NCBI GenBank assembly: GCA_963969495.1
Contig: OZ018337.1
Coordinates: forward strand, 80,648,648-80,712,647
Direction: 5' to 3'
DNA length: 64,000 nt
Source: Ceratothoa steindachneri
Lineage: Eukaryota > Arthropoda > Malacostraca > Isopoda > Cymothoidae
Shown: positions 34,201 through 45,616 of the stretch, piece by piece
Layout: every line of letters begins with the position of its first letter
How positions within the stretch are numbered: the stretch's first letter is position 1
Translations under genes and position numbers: made by a program
Notes under the pieces: model-generated
What the model was told of the DNA's origin: nothing
The model's database searches: none
What the model saw: the letters and a program-made list of their open reading frames with translations, nothing else

Positions 34201-36930
34201 AGATTGATTAACTACCTTTACTTGTGTAAGTAGTGTCGAGATTGATTACCTACCTTTACTTGTGTAAGTAGTGTCGAGATTGATTAACTACCTTTACTTG
34301 TGTAAGTAGTGTCGAGATTTATTAACTACCTTTACTTGTGTAAGTAGTGTCGAGATTGATTAACTACCTTTACTTGTGTAAGTAGTGTCGAGATTGATTA
34401 ACTACCTTTACTTGTGTAAGTAGTGTCGAGATTGATTACCTACCTTTACTTGTGTAAGTAGTGTCGAGATTGATTAACTACCTTTACTTGTGTAAGTAGT
34501 GTCGAGATTTATTAACTACCTTTACTTGTGTAAGTAGTGTCGAGATTGATTAACTACCTTTACTTGTGTAAGTAGTGTCTAGATTGATTAACTACCTTTA
34601 CTTGTGTAAGTAGTGTCGAGATTGATTAACTACCTTTACTTGTGTAAGTAGTGTCGAGATTGATTACCTACCTTTACTTGTGTAAGTAGTGTCGAGATTG
34701 ATTAACTACCTTTACTTGTGTAAGTAGTGTCGAGATTTATTAACTACCTTTACTTGTGTAAGTAGTGTCGAGATTGATTAACTACCTTTACTTGTGTAAG
34801 TAGTGTCGAGATTGATTAACTACCTTTACTTGTGTAAGTAGTGTCGAGATTGATTACCTACCTTTACTTGTGTAAGTAGTGTCGAGATTGATTAACTACC
34901 TTTACTTGTGTAAGTAGTGTTGAGATTGATTAACTACCTTTACTTGTGTAAGTAGTGTCGAGATTGATTAACTACCTTTACTTGTGTAAGTAGTGTCTAG
35001 ATTGATTAACTACCTTTACTTGTGTAAGTAGTGTCGAGATTGATTAACTACCTTTACTTGTGTAAGTAGTGTCGAGATTTATTAACTACCTTTACTTGTG
35101 TAAGTAGTGTCTAGATTGATTAACTACCTTTACTTTTGTAAGTAGTGTCTATATTGATTACCTACCTTTACTTGTGTAAGTAGTGTTGAGATTTATTAAC
35201 TACCTTTACTTGTGTAAGTAGTGTCGAGATTGATTACCTACCTTTACTTGTGTAAGTAGTGTCTATATTGATTACCTACCTTTACTTGTGTAAGTAGTGT
35301 CTAGATTGATTAACTACCTTTACTTGTGTAAGTAGTGTCGAGATTGATTAACTACCTTTACTTGTGTAAGTAGTTTCGAGATTGATTACCTACCTTTACT
35401 TGTGTAAGTAGTGTCTAGATTGATTAACTACCTTTACTTGTGTAAGTAGTGTCGAGATTGATTAACTACCTTTACTTGTGTAAGTAGTGTCGAGATTGAT
35501 TACCTACCTTTACTTGTGTAAGTAGTGTCTAGATTGATTAACTACCTTTACTTGTGTAAGTAGTGTCGAGATTGATTACCTACCTTTACTTGTGTAAGTA
35601 GTGTCTAGATTGATTAACTACCTTTACTTGTGTAAGTAGTGTCGAGATTGATTAACTACCTTTACTTGTGTAAGTAGTGTCGAGATTGATTACCTACCTT
35701 TACTTGTGTAAGTAGTGTCTAGATTGATTAACTACCTTTACTTGTGTAAGTAGTGTCGAGATTGATTAACTACCTTTACTTGTGTAAGTAGTGTCGAGAT
35801 TGATTACCTACCTTTACTTGTGTAAGTAGTGTCTAGATTGATTAACTACCTTTACTTGTGTAAGTAGTGTCGAGATTTATTAACTACCTTTACTTGTGTA
35901 AGTAGTGTCGAGATTGATTACCTACCTTTACTTGTGTAAGTAGTGTCGAGATTGATTAACTACCTTTACTTGTGTAAGTAGTGTCGAGATTGATTAACTA
36001 CCTTTACTTGTGTAAGTAGTGTCTAGATTGATTAACTACCTTTACTTGTGTAAGTAGTGTCGAGATTGATTAACTACCTTTACTTGTGTAAGTAGTGTCG
36101 AGATTTATTAACTACCTTTACTTGTGTAAGTAGTGTCGAGATTGATTACCTACCTTTACTTGTGTAAGTAGTGTCGAGATTGATTAACTACCTTTACTTG
36201 TGTAAGTAGTGTCGAGATTGATTACCTACCTTTACTTGTGTAAGTAGTGTCTAGATTGATTAACTACCTTTACTTGTGTAAGTAGTGTCGAGATTGATTA
36301 ACTACCTTTACTTGTGTAAGTAGTGTCGAGATTTATTAACTACCTTTACTTGTGTAAGTAGTGTCGAGATTGATTAACTACCTTTACTTGTGTAAGTAGT
36401 GTCGAGATTGATTAACTACCTTTACTTGTGTAAGTAGTGTCTAGATTGATTAACTACCTTTACTTGTGTAAGTAGTGTCGAGATTGATTAACTACCTTTA
36501 CTTGTGTAAGTAGTGTCGAGATTGATTAACTACCTTTACTTGTGTAAGTAGTGTCGAGATTGATTACCTACCTTTACTTGTGTAAGTAGTGTCGAGATTG
36601 ATTAACTACCTTTACTTGTGTAAGTAGTGTCTAGATTGATTAACTACCTTTACTTGTGTAAGTAGTGTCGAGATTGATTACCTACCTTTACTTGTGTAAG
36701 TAGTGTCGAGATTGATTAACTACCTTTACTTGTGTAAGTAGTGTCGAGATTGATTACCTACCTTTACTTGTGTAAGTAGTGTCGAGATTGATTAACTACC
36801 TTTACTTGTGTAAGTAGTGTCGAGATTGATTAACTACCTTTACTTGTGTAAGTAGTGTCGAGATTGATTAACTACCTTTACTTGTGTAAGTAGTGTCGAG
36901 ATTGATTAACTACCTTTACTTGTGTAAGTA
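31287..36930. repeat. 38-bp satellite/minisatellite array, about 148 monomers
   Basis: The monomer is TACTTGTGTAAGTAGTGTCG followed by AGATTGATTAACTACCTT. Variation is concentrated at a few sites: TCGAG/TCTAG/TCTAT/TTGAG, GATTGATT/GATTTATT, and AACTA/ACCTA. Every monomer carries the palindrome TACTT-GTGT-AAGTA. Variant monomers are not random: from about 34.0 to 34.85 kb the ACC-type monomer recurs at alternating spacings of 228 and 190 bases, an 11-monomer (418-bp) higher-order unit. Long stop-poor coding is absent. The array lies directly upstream of a host exon and is probably intronic. Confidence 0.97.
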
Positions 36931-37061
36931 GGCTTTGAAACTACTTCAGGTAAAACCTGACTCCAAGAACACCGATTCTCGACCTGTGACTCCAATTATT
37001 TCCTTCTGTCATATTTTTACAGCCTCATTCGGTTTAATGGTAGCAGTGTAATCATGGGTGG
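36931..37061. other. Unique spacer after the satellite
   Basis: The array stops inside a monomer (TGTGTAAGTAG then GCTTTGAAAC). No feature was recognised. Confidence 0.5.
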
Positions 37062-37570
37062 TTCGATTGACCCTTACGAATCTTGGTAAGTGCATAGCCA
37101 TGGTCTCTACAATCCGGGGTGCCGGGTTCGATCCCCCCGGCAAGAGTGGACACAAACGTCAGCTACCAATTAGTGGACGCGCCGTGCTCATCCATGTATT
37201 CGGGTGGGTAGATCTTACACCTTTTACCACACACATAACCAGTTATAAAATTGCTTTCTTTCCTCTCACATCTTCGCAGCACAGTACACACACACATATA
37301 TACACACAAACATATACACACACACACATTCTGTTCCAAGGAATCCTGCTGATGGCTATCTATATCCACATACCTCTGAAGCAGAACAGGTCTTTCTGCC
37401 TAGGGGTGACGAAGGTTCCACCTAAACGCTGTTAGGTGTCAAAACATAACACTTCCTGGCACCTCTGCCAAAAGAGGACTTGCCCTTGGTGCCCTCGGGC
37501 TCACTAGCGATTGTCATACTGACCTTTATGTCTATTTCATTTTCCAGTTGGGGCTCGTCCTGGATACAGG
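37062..37570 (+). mobile_element. tRNA-derived SINE, copy 2
   Basis: The head has a good B box, GGGTTCGATCCCCCC, near 37122, and an A-box-like TGGTAAGTGCATAGCC upstream. The body matches copy 1 at 7293-7775 through GTGGACGCGCCGTGCTCA, GGGTAGATCTTACA, GTTCCAAGGAATCC, GGTGACGAAGGTTCCACC and ATTGTCATACTGACCTTTAT. An inserted CA/TA-rich stretch near 37288-37328 lengthens it. The tail runs into the ACT tract. This copy preserves the tRNA-like head better than copy 1. Confidence 0.82.
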
Positions 37571-37576
37571 TAGGTT

Positions 37577-37735
37577 GGCCAACTACTACTACTACTACTA
37601 CTACTACTATTACTACTACTACTACTACTACCACTACTATCACCACTACCACTACTACTACTGTTACTACTACTAATGCTACTACTACAACAACAACAAC
37701 AAAAACAACAGCAGCAGCAGCAGCAACAATCCGGT
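37577..37735 (+). repeat. (ACT)n/(ACC)n/(CAA)n/(CAG)n trinucleotide tract, SINE tail
   Basis: ACT repeats grade into ACC, then ACAACA and GCAGCA. Homopolymeric Thr, Ser, Val or Cys frames across it are artefacts. Its position at the 3' end of the SINE, like the short CTACTAC tail of copy 1, suggests it grew from the element's tail. Confidence 0.9.
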
Positions 37736-38497
37736 AGGTTCATTCTCATTGAAACGTGGGTTTCACCTTCCGTAGACATTTCCGCTCGATTGCCTTAAGC
37801 TTCGGCGTTTCGCGTCGCCCTTTTCTCTCCACGTCCGCATTCGGTCCTTCCTCGATGAGCCCCATTCTCAGCGACCGCTCCCATCGCCCTCATTTTCGTC
37901 ACTGGCCTCCACCAAACTCGGGCCTAAGTGTAATTAAGGGCTGATTCCCGAGAGGTCCTCTTCAACATTGGCCTCACATCTGGGAATAATCCCCCAAGGA
38001 CTCCAAATGTTTAGTGCTGAGTTCTGCCCCTTTGTCTATATATTTCATTCGGGTTTTTAAAATGTGCAAGGGGCTCGATACCAGTAAAAGACCTCCTGTC
38101 ACCGGTTTCTGGACATGGGGCAGAAGGAACCCGTTTCTATTTTAAGGAAGACAAAACCTCACGTTTCTAAAATGGGGTATCTAAACAATAATGGAGTTAG
38201 CGGAAGTGGAGGGAGGAGGGGGGTGTTACTTAGGCTGAGTAATTCTCGATTAGAAACTACTCAGGATGCTCGTGATTTGGGAGCGCAACTCTCCTGCATC
38301 TTTCTGCTCCTTTCCCCGGTTCTGTTATGGCCCATGGTCCCTCGAAGGTGAAGTCGATGAAAACTAAACATAAGATTAAGAATGAAAGCGTCGATGGAAG
38401 CTCCTTTTGACCCTTTTAAGATATCCAATATGGCCGAGAACGACGCATTGGTTCGAAAAGACCAACTCGAATCACACGAAACAAGGTCAGCTGACGT
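37736..38497. other. Unassigned, mixed GC content
   Basis: Frames at 37756-37944 and 38115-38351 lack motifs. Possibly remnants of dispersed elements; nothing can be named. Confidence 0.35.
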
Positions 38498-39053
38498 AAG
38501 TCCCGTGTTCGCAATTAGTCCGACTTATGACCCTATGACCTTACGACCTTCGAAACTTTCAACAAGTGGGGAAATCCGACCTATAGTTACTTTTCTTTTA
38601 ATAATTCCCGGACTAACCTTAGGAGGACCTTGGTAATTATATCATTCAAAATAAAATATAAAACAACATAAGGGTTTCAAATTTTGTTATAATCGGCCGA
38701 ATAGTTACGAAGTTATTGCCAAGTAATTCCAGGGCTAACTTTGGTAGGACATTGGAATTTATATCATTCAAAATAAAATATAAAACAACATAAGGGTTTC
38801 AAATTTCGTTAGAATCGGTCGAATAGTTACAATTTTATTGCCAAATAAATCCCGGACTAACCTTGGTAGGACATTGGCATTTGTTATAATTCAAAATAAA
38901 ATATAAAACAACATAAAGGTTTCAAATTTCATTCGAATCGGCTGAATAGTTACGAAGTTATTGCCCCCAAACCCATTGGAAAGTAAAATGTTTACCATCC
39001 AACCGACTGACTTACGCAACGACATAGTAACTTATAGAATCGCACGCGACTAA
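38498..39053 (+). repeat. Dispersed repeat with 122-bp internal units, copy 4 (about 3 units)
   Basis: The left part has TTATGACC, ACCTTACGACCTTCGAAAC. Three units follow with ACATAAGGGTTTCAAATTT, ATCGGCCGAATAGTTACGA and TTGCCAA. The right part CCATTGGAAAGTAAAATG ends at CGCACGCGACTA. Units here are a little shorter and share the AAAATAAAATATAAAAC variant, so they resemble one another more than units of other copies. Confidence 0.82.
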
Positions 39054-40106
39054 AAAAATCAAAGAGAATGGAAAAGTTATATACAACCCCATATATCGTT
39101 GGGAGGAGGGCGAAGCTAGCGATGCTCTCGGATATAAAGTGATAACAGAAGAGTAAAGCACAACATTCCAAGCCTCTCCTTCTTCAATCACTTGAATGCG
39201 ATAAATAATGTTTAGTTTATTTCCAATAGTAAGGAAAACTGCGGCGTTCGTTGTGATGATATGCGGTTATTAAGGCAATGACTTTACATTGCATCGTACA
39301 CAACTAGGAGGAGGAAGGGGGGGCTCTTCATTCACGCCAGGCCAGTGAATCTATCCAATTAACTAATCTAACAGCCCTGTTAGAATAGTATAATCTATCT
39401 TTTTCCAAGTCAAAAAGATATCGACCGCGACTCATTAGGTAAATATGAGGTCAATGACGGCTCGAGGGGGTTTAATAGACGTAATGTAAATGATCTAATT
39501 TTGTCTTTTTGTTAAAAAAACGTTATTCCAATTCGCTTGCTTTAATTATGATTTTTATCCTCGTTTTCACACAATAAATATTTCTACGTTGATGTCGCAA
39601 CTGTGGGAGCTCGTTCGGATTAAGCTTCTCGAACGGCGGAAAATTCTCGAAAGTGGATCTCACTTGGTTGAGAGGAATAATATAGTGACGGGATCAAATT
39701 AAAAAAAAAGCAACATCGAAGTAGAATGACAAATAAAGCAGCCTCCTGTATGAAGTCTTCCGTAAAGTAAAGTACCTGAAGATTTTGGGATGTTCTATTG
39801 CTACCCTTTTTTCACTTTTCACTAATTGAGACAGTTCCCTAAAAACTGCTCCTACACCCATACCCACCCACATGCAATAGGGGTTTTTCCAGGACCATCC
39901 CCTCTTATCTTCGGATAAGATGATGGAGGGATGAGAGAGACCGGATAAATAGAAACTAAGTACTTTCCCCAACTGACTTAAGCCGGGCCGTGGTAAGGAC
40001 ATTGAAAGGATATACAGAAACCTAAACATTGCGCTCGTTAGACTATCGACATACTTAATGGGTAAGCGGCTCTCTGTGCGAGAGAAGTAGAAACTGAAGC
40101 CCTCAC
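39054..40106. other. Unassigned sequence
   Basis: If 40107-40181 is an exon this is intron. A minus-strand frame at about 39672-39540 (TFENFPPFEKLNPNELPQLR) looks protein-like but has no recognised family and poor splice sites. Confidence 0.35.
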
Positions 40107-40181
40107 CTCTCCGGAAGTCGCCAAATGCCTTCAAACAATACACTTGCGGGCACAAATGCGCTCTCATAAGAGTTTAATTTG
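40107..40181 (-). CDS. Candidate exon: N-terminal strand of the pentraxin domain
   Basis: The minus-strand acceptor GACGTCAG|CAAATT has a branch-point-like CTAAC about 20 bases upstream, and the donor is CCGGAGAG|GTGAGG. The exon is 75 bases, phase 2 at both ends, like the confirmed exons. The peptide (FVPASVLFEGIWRLPER) resembles the first strands of pentraxins, where a Phe-Pro-x-x-Ser and a Leu-Pro precede the conserved Cys strand. At least one more exon would be needed between this and 31229 (phase 2 in, phase 1 out), and I could not find it. If right, the satellite is inside the gene. Confidence 0.35.
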
Positions 40182-41375
40182 CTGACGTCTTGATCCATTA
40201 GTTAGGGGGGAGGGCGCAAAACAGAGAAAATAACGACAGAAATTAAAAGTAGCAACTCATGGGCAAAGGTAACTGAAATTATAAAATTCAAAAGCTACAG
40301 ACAGGTAAGTGTTCAAAGTGTTTTTTTTTAACGAAACATAAATAGAAATAAAATCAAAAGAGAACCGCTCAACATTCTTCCATGTTCGTGTCTACCTTTA
40401 ACAAATTGTTTGTGAGGTGTTTCTTGACCTGCAAATGTGTCTTTAGTGATAGGAGGTCCAACGAGCACGCAAAATTCACCTTCCCAATGGCAACATTCTG
40501 GTTTGTTCAATCTGTACCCTACAAAGGCCACGTTTGGAGAGATTGCCCAATGATTTGTAGAAATGTCTTAACTGCGCCGGAGAACAAGATTATACCTATG
40601 AGCTACCTTGTAAAGAAAGACGTTCACCAGAAAAAGAGAACATAAAAAGTGCAAGAGAAAACAATAGCAATTTTCACCTATCGGAGTGTGCCAAGGCAGC
40701 AGTCGCGGAAAGCAACGGCCAAAAGACGATACTTATTAGAATTTTTTTCAGGAATATTTAAATCATAATTATCAATTTCCTAGGAGAAGTATCATTTGCC
40801 TCTGCCGGTCTTCTTAATTACTTCTTCTGTAGGTCATTTTTAATATTGGTACTGTAAAGTTGCTTAAGGTTTAATCCACAGGTTTCTCATTTTTTTTACT
40901 TTTATTTGATTATTGCGATCCTGTAAATTCTTCAACAACGATTTTGAGACAAGTAGGCCCAGGACATTGCGTCCCACAGTATAAAAGTGAGCTCTCGTTT
41001 GACAGTGCTCTGAATTAGCTCATTTTAATTGGGAATTTATACAAACTATTTCGTGTAACTTATGATAGGCATTGAGCTTAACTGGTTCCAGTGAGAAACT
41101 TTAATTTCACCTAAAGATTATGGCTACATTATTTTCTTTAACTTTTTTCAATCATTGATTGCTTAAATATGACTTTTCTGTGTGATGAAAGTCATTCGTC
41201 ACTCCAATTTGTATTTCATTATTTTCTATAATTAATTGTAGTTAGTATGACCTGACCATTTTTTGCCTACAAAGGTAGGTTTACGTCCACTTAACGTAAC
41301 TTAAATAACTCTAGCTTCTGAGCTGTGTTGAGTGACGAGGATGTGTTCCATTCTTTTTTCTATTTCTCTGGGGAG

Positions 41376-41378
<3 letters not shown>
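40182..41378. other. Unassigned AT-rich sequence
   Basis: Background frames only (40328-40531 minus, 40382-40645 plus). No splice-bounded coding segment was recognised. Confidence 0.4.

Positions 41379-41443
<65 letters not shown>
41379..41443. repeat. (AT)n microsatellite, about 64 bp
   Basis: Pure alternating AT run. Confidence 0.97.
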
Positions 41444-41444
<1 letters not shown>

Positions 41445-41599
41445 GTTTTATTAAATCAAGAAGATACTGAGTCAACATTCTAACCAAGTTGGTGTCTTGA
41501 TTGCTCTTCTGGTCACAGGGGAGCAGATGGTTCAAAGTTAGGTTCCTTCTGTGTCAGGCGAGAGATCGAGGTGATCCCAGAGATTTTTGCGATGATACC

Positions 41600-42047
41600 A
41601 CACGTTGAAAACAAGAAATATACCAAAACATGTTCTGTAATGATTATGCACACATTGCTAACCTGATCCGACCCGGCACCGTCCCCACAGAAATGCACCG
41701 CATGCTCGTGAAAAACGGCATACAAGAAATGTGGTTCCCGGAAAATCCGCCCTCTGAGGAAATACTGCGTATCAACCTCCAACCCCATTGCGAAGGTAAT
41801 TGCCAAAAGCTTCCTACTTGGAACGCTCACCACCACCCTCACGAGACTCATGGCTCCTAGCTCAGGCAGAGAAGCAAAATACAGAGACAAACACGCAAAC
41901 AACATCAACATATCCATGCAACGAGCACACGGTGACAGGGGCTGTGAGGCCCAAATAGGTGGAACAAGACTCGCTCTACAAAGACCTCGTATTCACACTG
42001 TCGTTGAGTCGAACGTCGATGTTAGCCGAAGATTGACTCTGCGGTGA
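41600..42047 (+). other. Unassigned ORF pair in GC-richer DNA
   Basis: A plus-strand frame (41630-41860) reads IRPGTVPTEMHRMLVKNG and NPPSEEILRINLQPHCEG. At GCGAAG|GTAATT (about 41794) a second frame continues to 42047 (LMAPSSGREAKYRDKH). Between CCCCACAG (about 41690) and that GTAATT the text is exon-like, with good splice consensus at both ends. The minus strand is also open here (41917-41513). I recognise no family on either strand; an exon of an unknown gene and a retroelement scrap are both possible. Confidence 0.25.
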
Positions 42048-42994
42048 CGCGGGAAGCACCCCATAAATTAGGATATAGATCCCAGTGCGAGGGTTAAATA
42101 ATCAAAATAGAGTGCGGTTGGTCTAGATAATTAATTCGTAGAGGTTCTGGGTTTAGCGAAACTGATTGTAGAAAAATAATTTTACTATATACAAAAAAAA
42201 TATTATTAGAAAAAGTCAATAAATGACAATAAATAAGATGAGACCCTGAGTACCAAACGTGTGTGTGTGGGGGGGGGGGTACAAATTACTCGACGGGGAC
42301 GAGAGTTCGAGAGAAGATGCACGGTGATTGATTCCAGGGAAAGGGCAAAGAGTGCAAATGACGAAGAGACACACGTAAATACTAATTGACTGGAGGCTTT
42401 GGATACGACGAGTAAGCGGGGTGCTGCAAAATTCCTTTTTTTTTAACCTTGCTGAGAAATGAAAAAGGGAGTACTGCAATATTCGGGTCAACAATTACTT
42501 TATATTCATTGGTTTAAAATATTGAGTCTCACATAAACTCGTTTAATTCATAGCTGTATAGTTTGTTTTTTAGATTTCCTTTTTTTATGTGGTAATTAAA
42601 GATATATTTTGTTTAGAAGTATTTAATTCAATCCTCGAAACGCTGAGCATGGCACTAGAAATCCTCAAAGATTAAAATCACGTAATAATAATAATAATAA
42701 TAATAATAATATAGCACTCTTAGAGAAAATGTAATCAAGGAGTTTTTGAAGTACGTACCATACCTATACGTACGTACACCACCATTCGGTCCTTGAAATA
42801 GCACGACAGTGAAAATTAATTAAAATTAATATATCATTAGACGCAAAAATTGAAATATATCAATAAAAATGTATTTAATTTAATAAAGATTAAAAGGATT
42901 GCTTCTTTAAACATGCCTCGTGTTGGATTTTCAGCCAAAAAAACATGACCGGGCGAATTGGCTATATCGGGTGGTTCAGATTTTTAATATGAAT
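42048..42994. other. Unassigned AT-rich sequence with small simple repeats
   Basis: Includes a G-homopolymer near 42270 and (ATA)n at about 42685-42712. No gene was seen. Confidence 0.45.
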
Positions 42995-43375
42995 ACCACG
43001 CAATGGCTTCGCCACGTCATCCCCCCTCCCTACGGGGAAAGCTTGTGCTTCACTACTAAGATTAAAAATTAAAATCTGAAAAAAGCCGCCGTGGTTAAAT
43101 TTTTATAAATTTTCTGAACTTCGCCAATTATAATAATTTTAAAAAGGAACTCGAAACTAAATTTTCTGAACTTCACCATTTGTAATTCTTTGGGTTTTAA
43201 AAAATTAAAACAAAATTGATACTTATATTTATTTCTGAACTTCCCCATTTTGTTTTTTTATATTATAAAAGAATTATTAAAAAATAACTTTGCTAAAAAA
43301 ACATAAGTCATAACCAAACTAAGATGAAATTATTATTCAATTACTCAAAAAATTCCCCTTCTTAAAATATAGATA
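42995..43375 (+). repeat. AT-rich dispersed repeat B, copy 2
   Basis: Matches 25960-26420 in block order (GCAATGGCTTCGCCAC, GCTTGTGCTTCACTACT, GTGGTTAAATTTTTATAAA, ACATAAGTCATAACCAAAC) in the same orientation. Confidence 0.75.
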
Positions 43376-43404
43376 ATATGAATATTATTTATATCGATGG
43401 ATAG

Positions 43405-43490
43405 GTAAAAGAACGAGCCACCAAGTGTAGGCCATGAATGGTCTTTTGCAGTCTCCTTCTTTTCTTATGTTCTTATGTTCTTATGTTCAC
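43405..43490 (+). mobile_element. CR1/L2-type LINE 3'-end fragment
   Basis: GGCCATGAATGGTCTTTTGCAG and CTCCTTCTTTTC are followed by CTTATGTT repeated three times. A short untranslated piece ending in an 8-bp tandem repeat is the usual residue of heavily 5'-truncated CR1/L2-like insertions. It is from a different family than the 10-15-kb element. Confidence 0.6.
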
Positions 43491-43529
43491 ATGAAAATAC
43501 AATTGGATATATTTTATATTCTTGTCTGT

Positions 43530-44480
43530 TCCTTTAATCATGCCTCATCCTAGCTAATTAGACTGCAAAAAAATCACATTTTCGGCAAGAATGGGTTTGG
43601 GCAAAATTTTATATTAATGTGTTATATATCGTTAGGTATGTAATTAAAGGCGCTATTCGCATGCTGAGTTTAGTGAGATACCCATTTACATGAGTTTAGT
43701 GAGATGCCCATTTAAACAAATTAAGTGAGATGTCCATTTACACGAGTTAAGTGAGATGTCAATTTACACTAGGAAAGAAATGGTGGTCATTTCTTTCATG
43801 AGGGTCCAAATGTCAGATCGCCCAGGTATGAAAGGGAACATGTGCAAAAGTCCGTCTCATGACTTCTTGGGAAACCCCCTAAATGGGGGTGCGCACACGA
43901 AATCTTATATTTTTAAGATAACATTAAATAGTTAATTTAATGCGGTATTTTATCTCTAAGTTTAATTAAATGCGCAAAAGAACTAAGCATGATATGGTCG
44001 CTTAACGTTCAGGGGTGCTCTATTTTTGGACCTCCTCCCGCCCGCCGGGCCCATTGAATACTGTATATCTATAGTCTCTATAGTCAAACCCTATAATTTA
44101 TATACTATTAGACGCGCATTAATATCTACTCTAATATGGTGTATTCTACATTTTTCTATTTATGTAAACAACAAAGTTATTATCACTTAACTTTCACCGA
44201 GTGGAAAAAATTTATAAATGTTTTTGTCCAAAGGGGTTTTCGCCAATAACTTTCTTAATGGGCACCGTATCTTCGGCTTTTATATATCATTTTATAGATA
44301 ATTAGACCTACGAGTTGATAATTAAATTTAATTTAGTTAAAATCTAATTTCGATCCTTTAATCATGCCTCATCCTGCCATTTCTGTAAAAATATTTTGGT
44401 TTTCGGCTCCCACCCACCCCCCCTCCCCAAAATGGGCGAAATATTATAATAATGTTTTATATATCGTTGGATATGGTCGG
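43530..44480. repeat. Region with two related dispersed segments and short direct repeats
   Basis: CCTTTAATCATGCCTCATCCT starts similar segments at about 43532 and 44357, each followed by TTTTCGGC and ATATATCGTTRGRTATG. Between 43670 and 43770 the phrase GTTTAGTGAGATGCCCATTTA recurs about four times with changes. No coding potential was recognised. Confidence 0.6.
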
Positions 44481-45289
44481 TTTACCGCGCCCAGTGCAGT
44501 ATACTTCGTAAACGCCTCTGCACATGCTAAATATTGCTTGAGCGCGATGGTATCCCAGTTTCCATTGCTTTAAAGTCCTCTATAATTTTTTACGCATATT
44601 TACACTAAATTGAAATTTAAAATTACGACATGAGTCAGTAATTGCGTTTGCACATTTTTTTTTTAATTTCCTATGGGAGAAAATAGCCATGGACCATGTG
44701 CAATCGAGTTGGCATCTCTCCAGACAGGATTCATCAGCTTATTCATACACTATTTATTATCGTATCGCAATACAATTTGCACCATTTAATTCACCCAAAT
44801 GAATACTATGCGAAGGTTAAATAAAATGGCCATCATATATAGTTACAAAGGCCCGAGCGTCACAATTCACCACTTTGTCTTAGAACACAAACTGCAGAAA
44901 AGGGGTTCTCGGGGGTACGCCTCCCTCCGAGTTTAGGTTGTAGACAAAAACGGATATAAGTTTCGTAATCTACGACTCAGAAAGTTTGTAGATTCTGTTT
45001 TCGAGGTTAGAAAGCTCAATGGTAGACATTATATACACAATAACATTGATAATCTCTTGATGCAAATGGTAGTATGAAGATATATGTGGGAACATAGTGT
45101 CCCATATACCCCAAATGTTTACATAGTATCAGAAACGTAAAAGCGCCACTCTTTTAACCCATTTTTTTATCCAAATTTCAGTTTTCTAAGATATTTTGTT
45201 TACGAAAGAGCGGGATAAACACAACAGAAAATCAAATCAAAGGCATAACAGTTGACATAAGTGGTCGATGGACCTACAATTTAATGGGG
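44481..45289. other. Unassigned sequence
   Basis: No feature seen. Confidence 0.4.
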
Positions 45290-45616
45290 GATCCGAACCA
45301 CGATGTTTTAGTGTCTTTTCCTTATTTCGTTGTATTATATGTTGTCCTGTGCCCCGTGTGTCAATGTTTGGCACGAGGAATAGATAGAGGTAAAAGAGTA
45401 ATAGAAGGAAATGGAAAGAAGTTTGAGGTTTGCAGAAAGTTGCAAGTTTGCGTGGGTGCGCTAATTTCTGTTCTCAAAGCCATTTTTAGAGTTGAGTTCG
45501 AAATAAATAGTAAGCAAATGTTGTTTGTTTGTTTTAGTGTTTGTGTTGTGTTTTTGGCTTTAGAGCCGTTACTGGTAAGCTATATTTTCTCAATTTGTTT
45601 TTAATTTGTTTTGCTC

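Noticed and set aside
31287..36930. CRISPR-like array
   Set aside because: Monomers are contiguous with no unique spacers, and the context is eukaryotic; it is a satellite.
37422..37779. Poly-Thr, poly-Ser, poly-Val and poly-Cys frames
   Set aside because: They translate the trinucleotide tail of the SINE in different frames.
41513..41917. 134-codon minus-strand ORF
   Set aside because: It lies opposite the more exon-like plus-strand frame, has no motif and an ordinary hydrophobic background composition.
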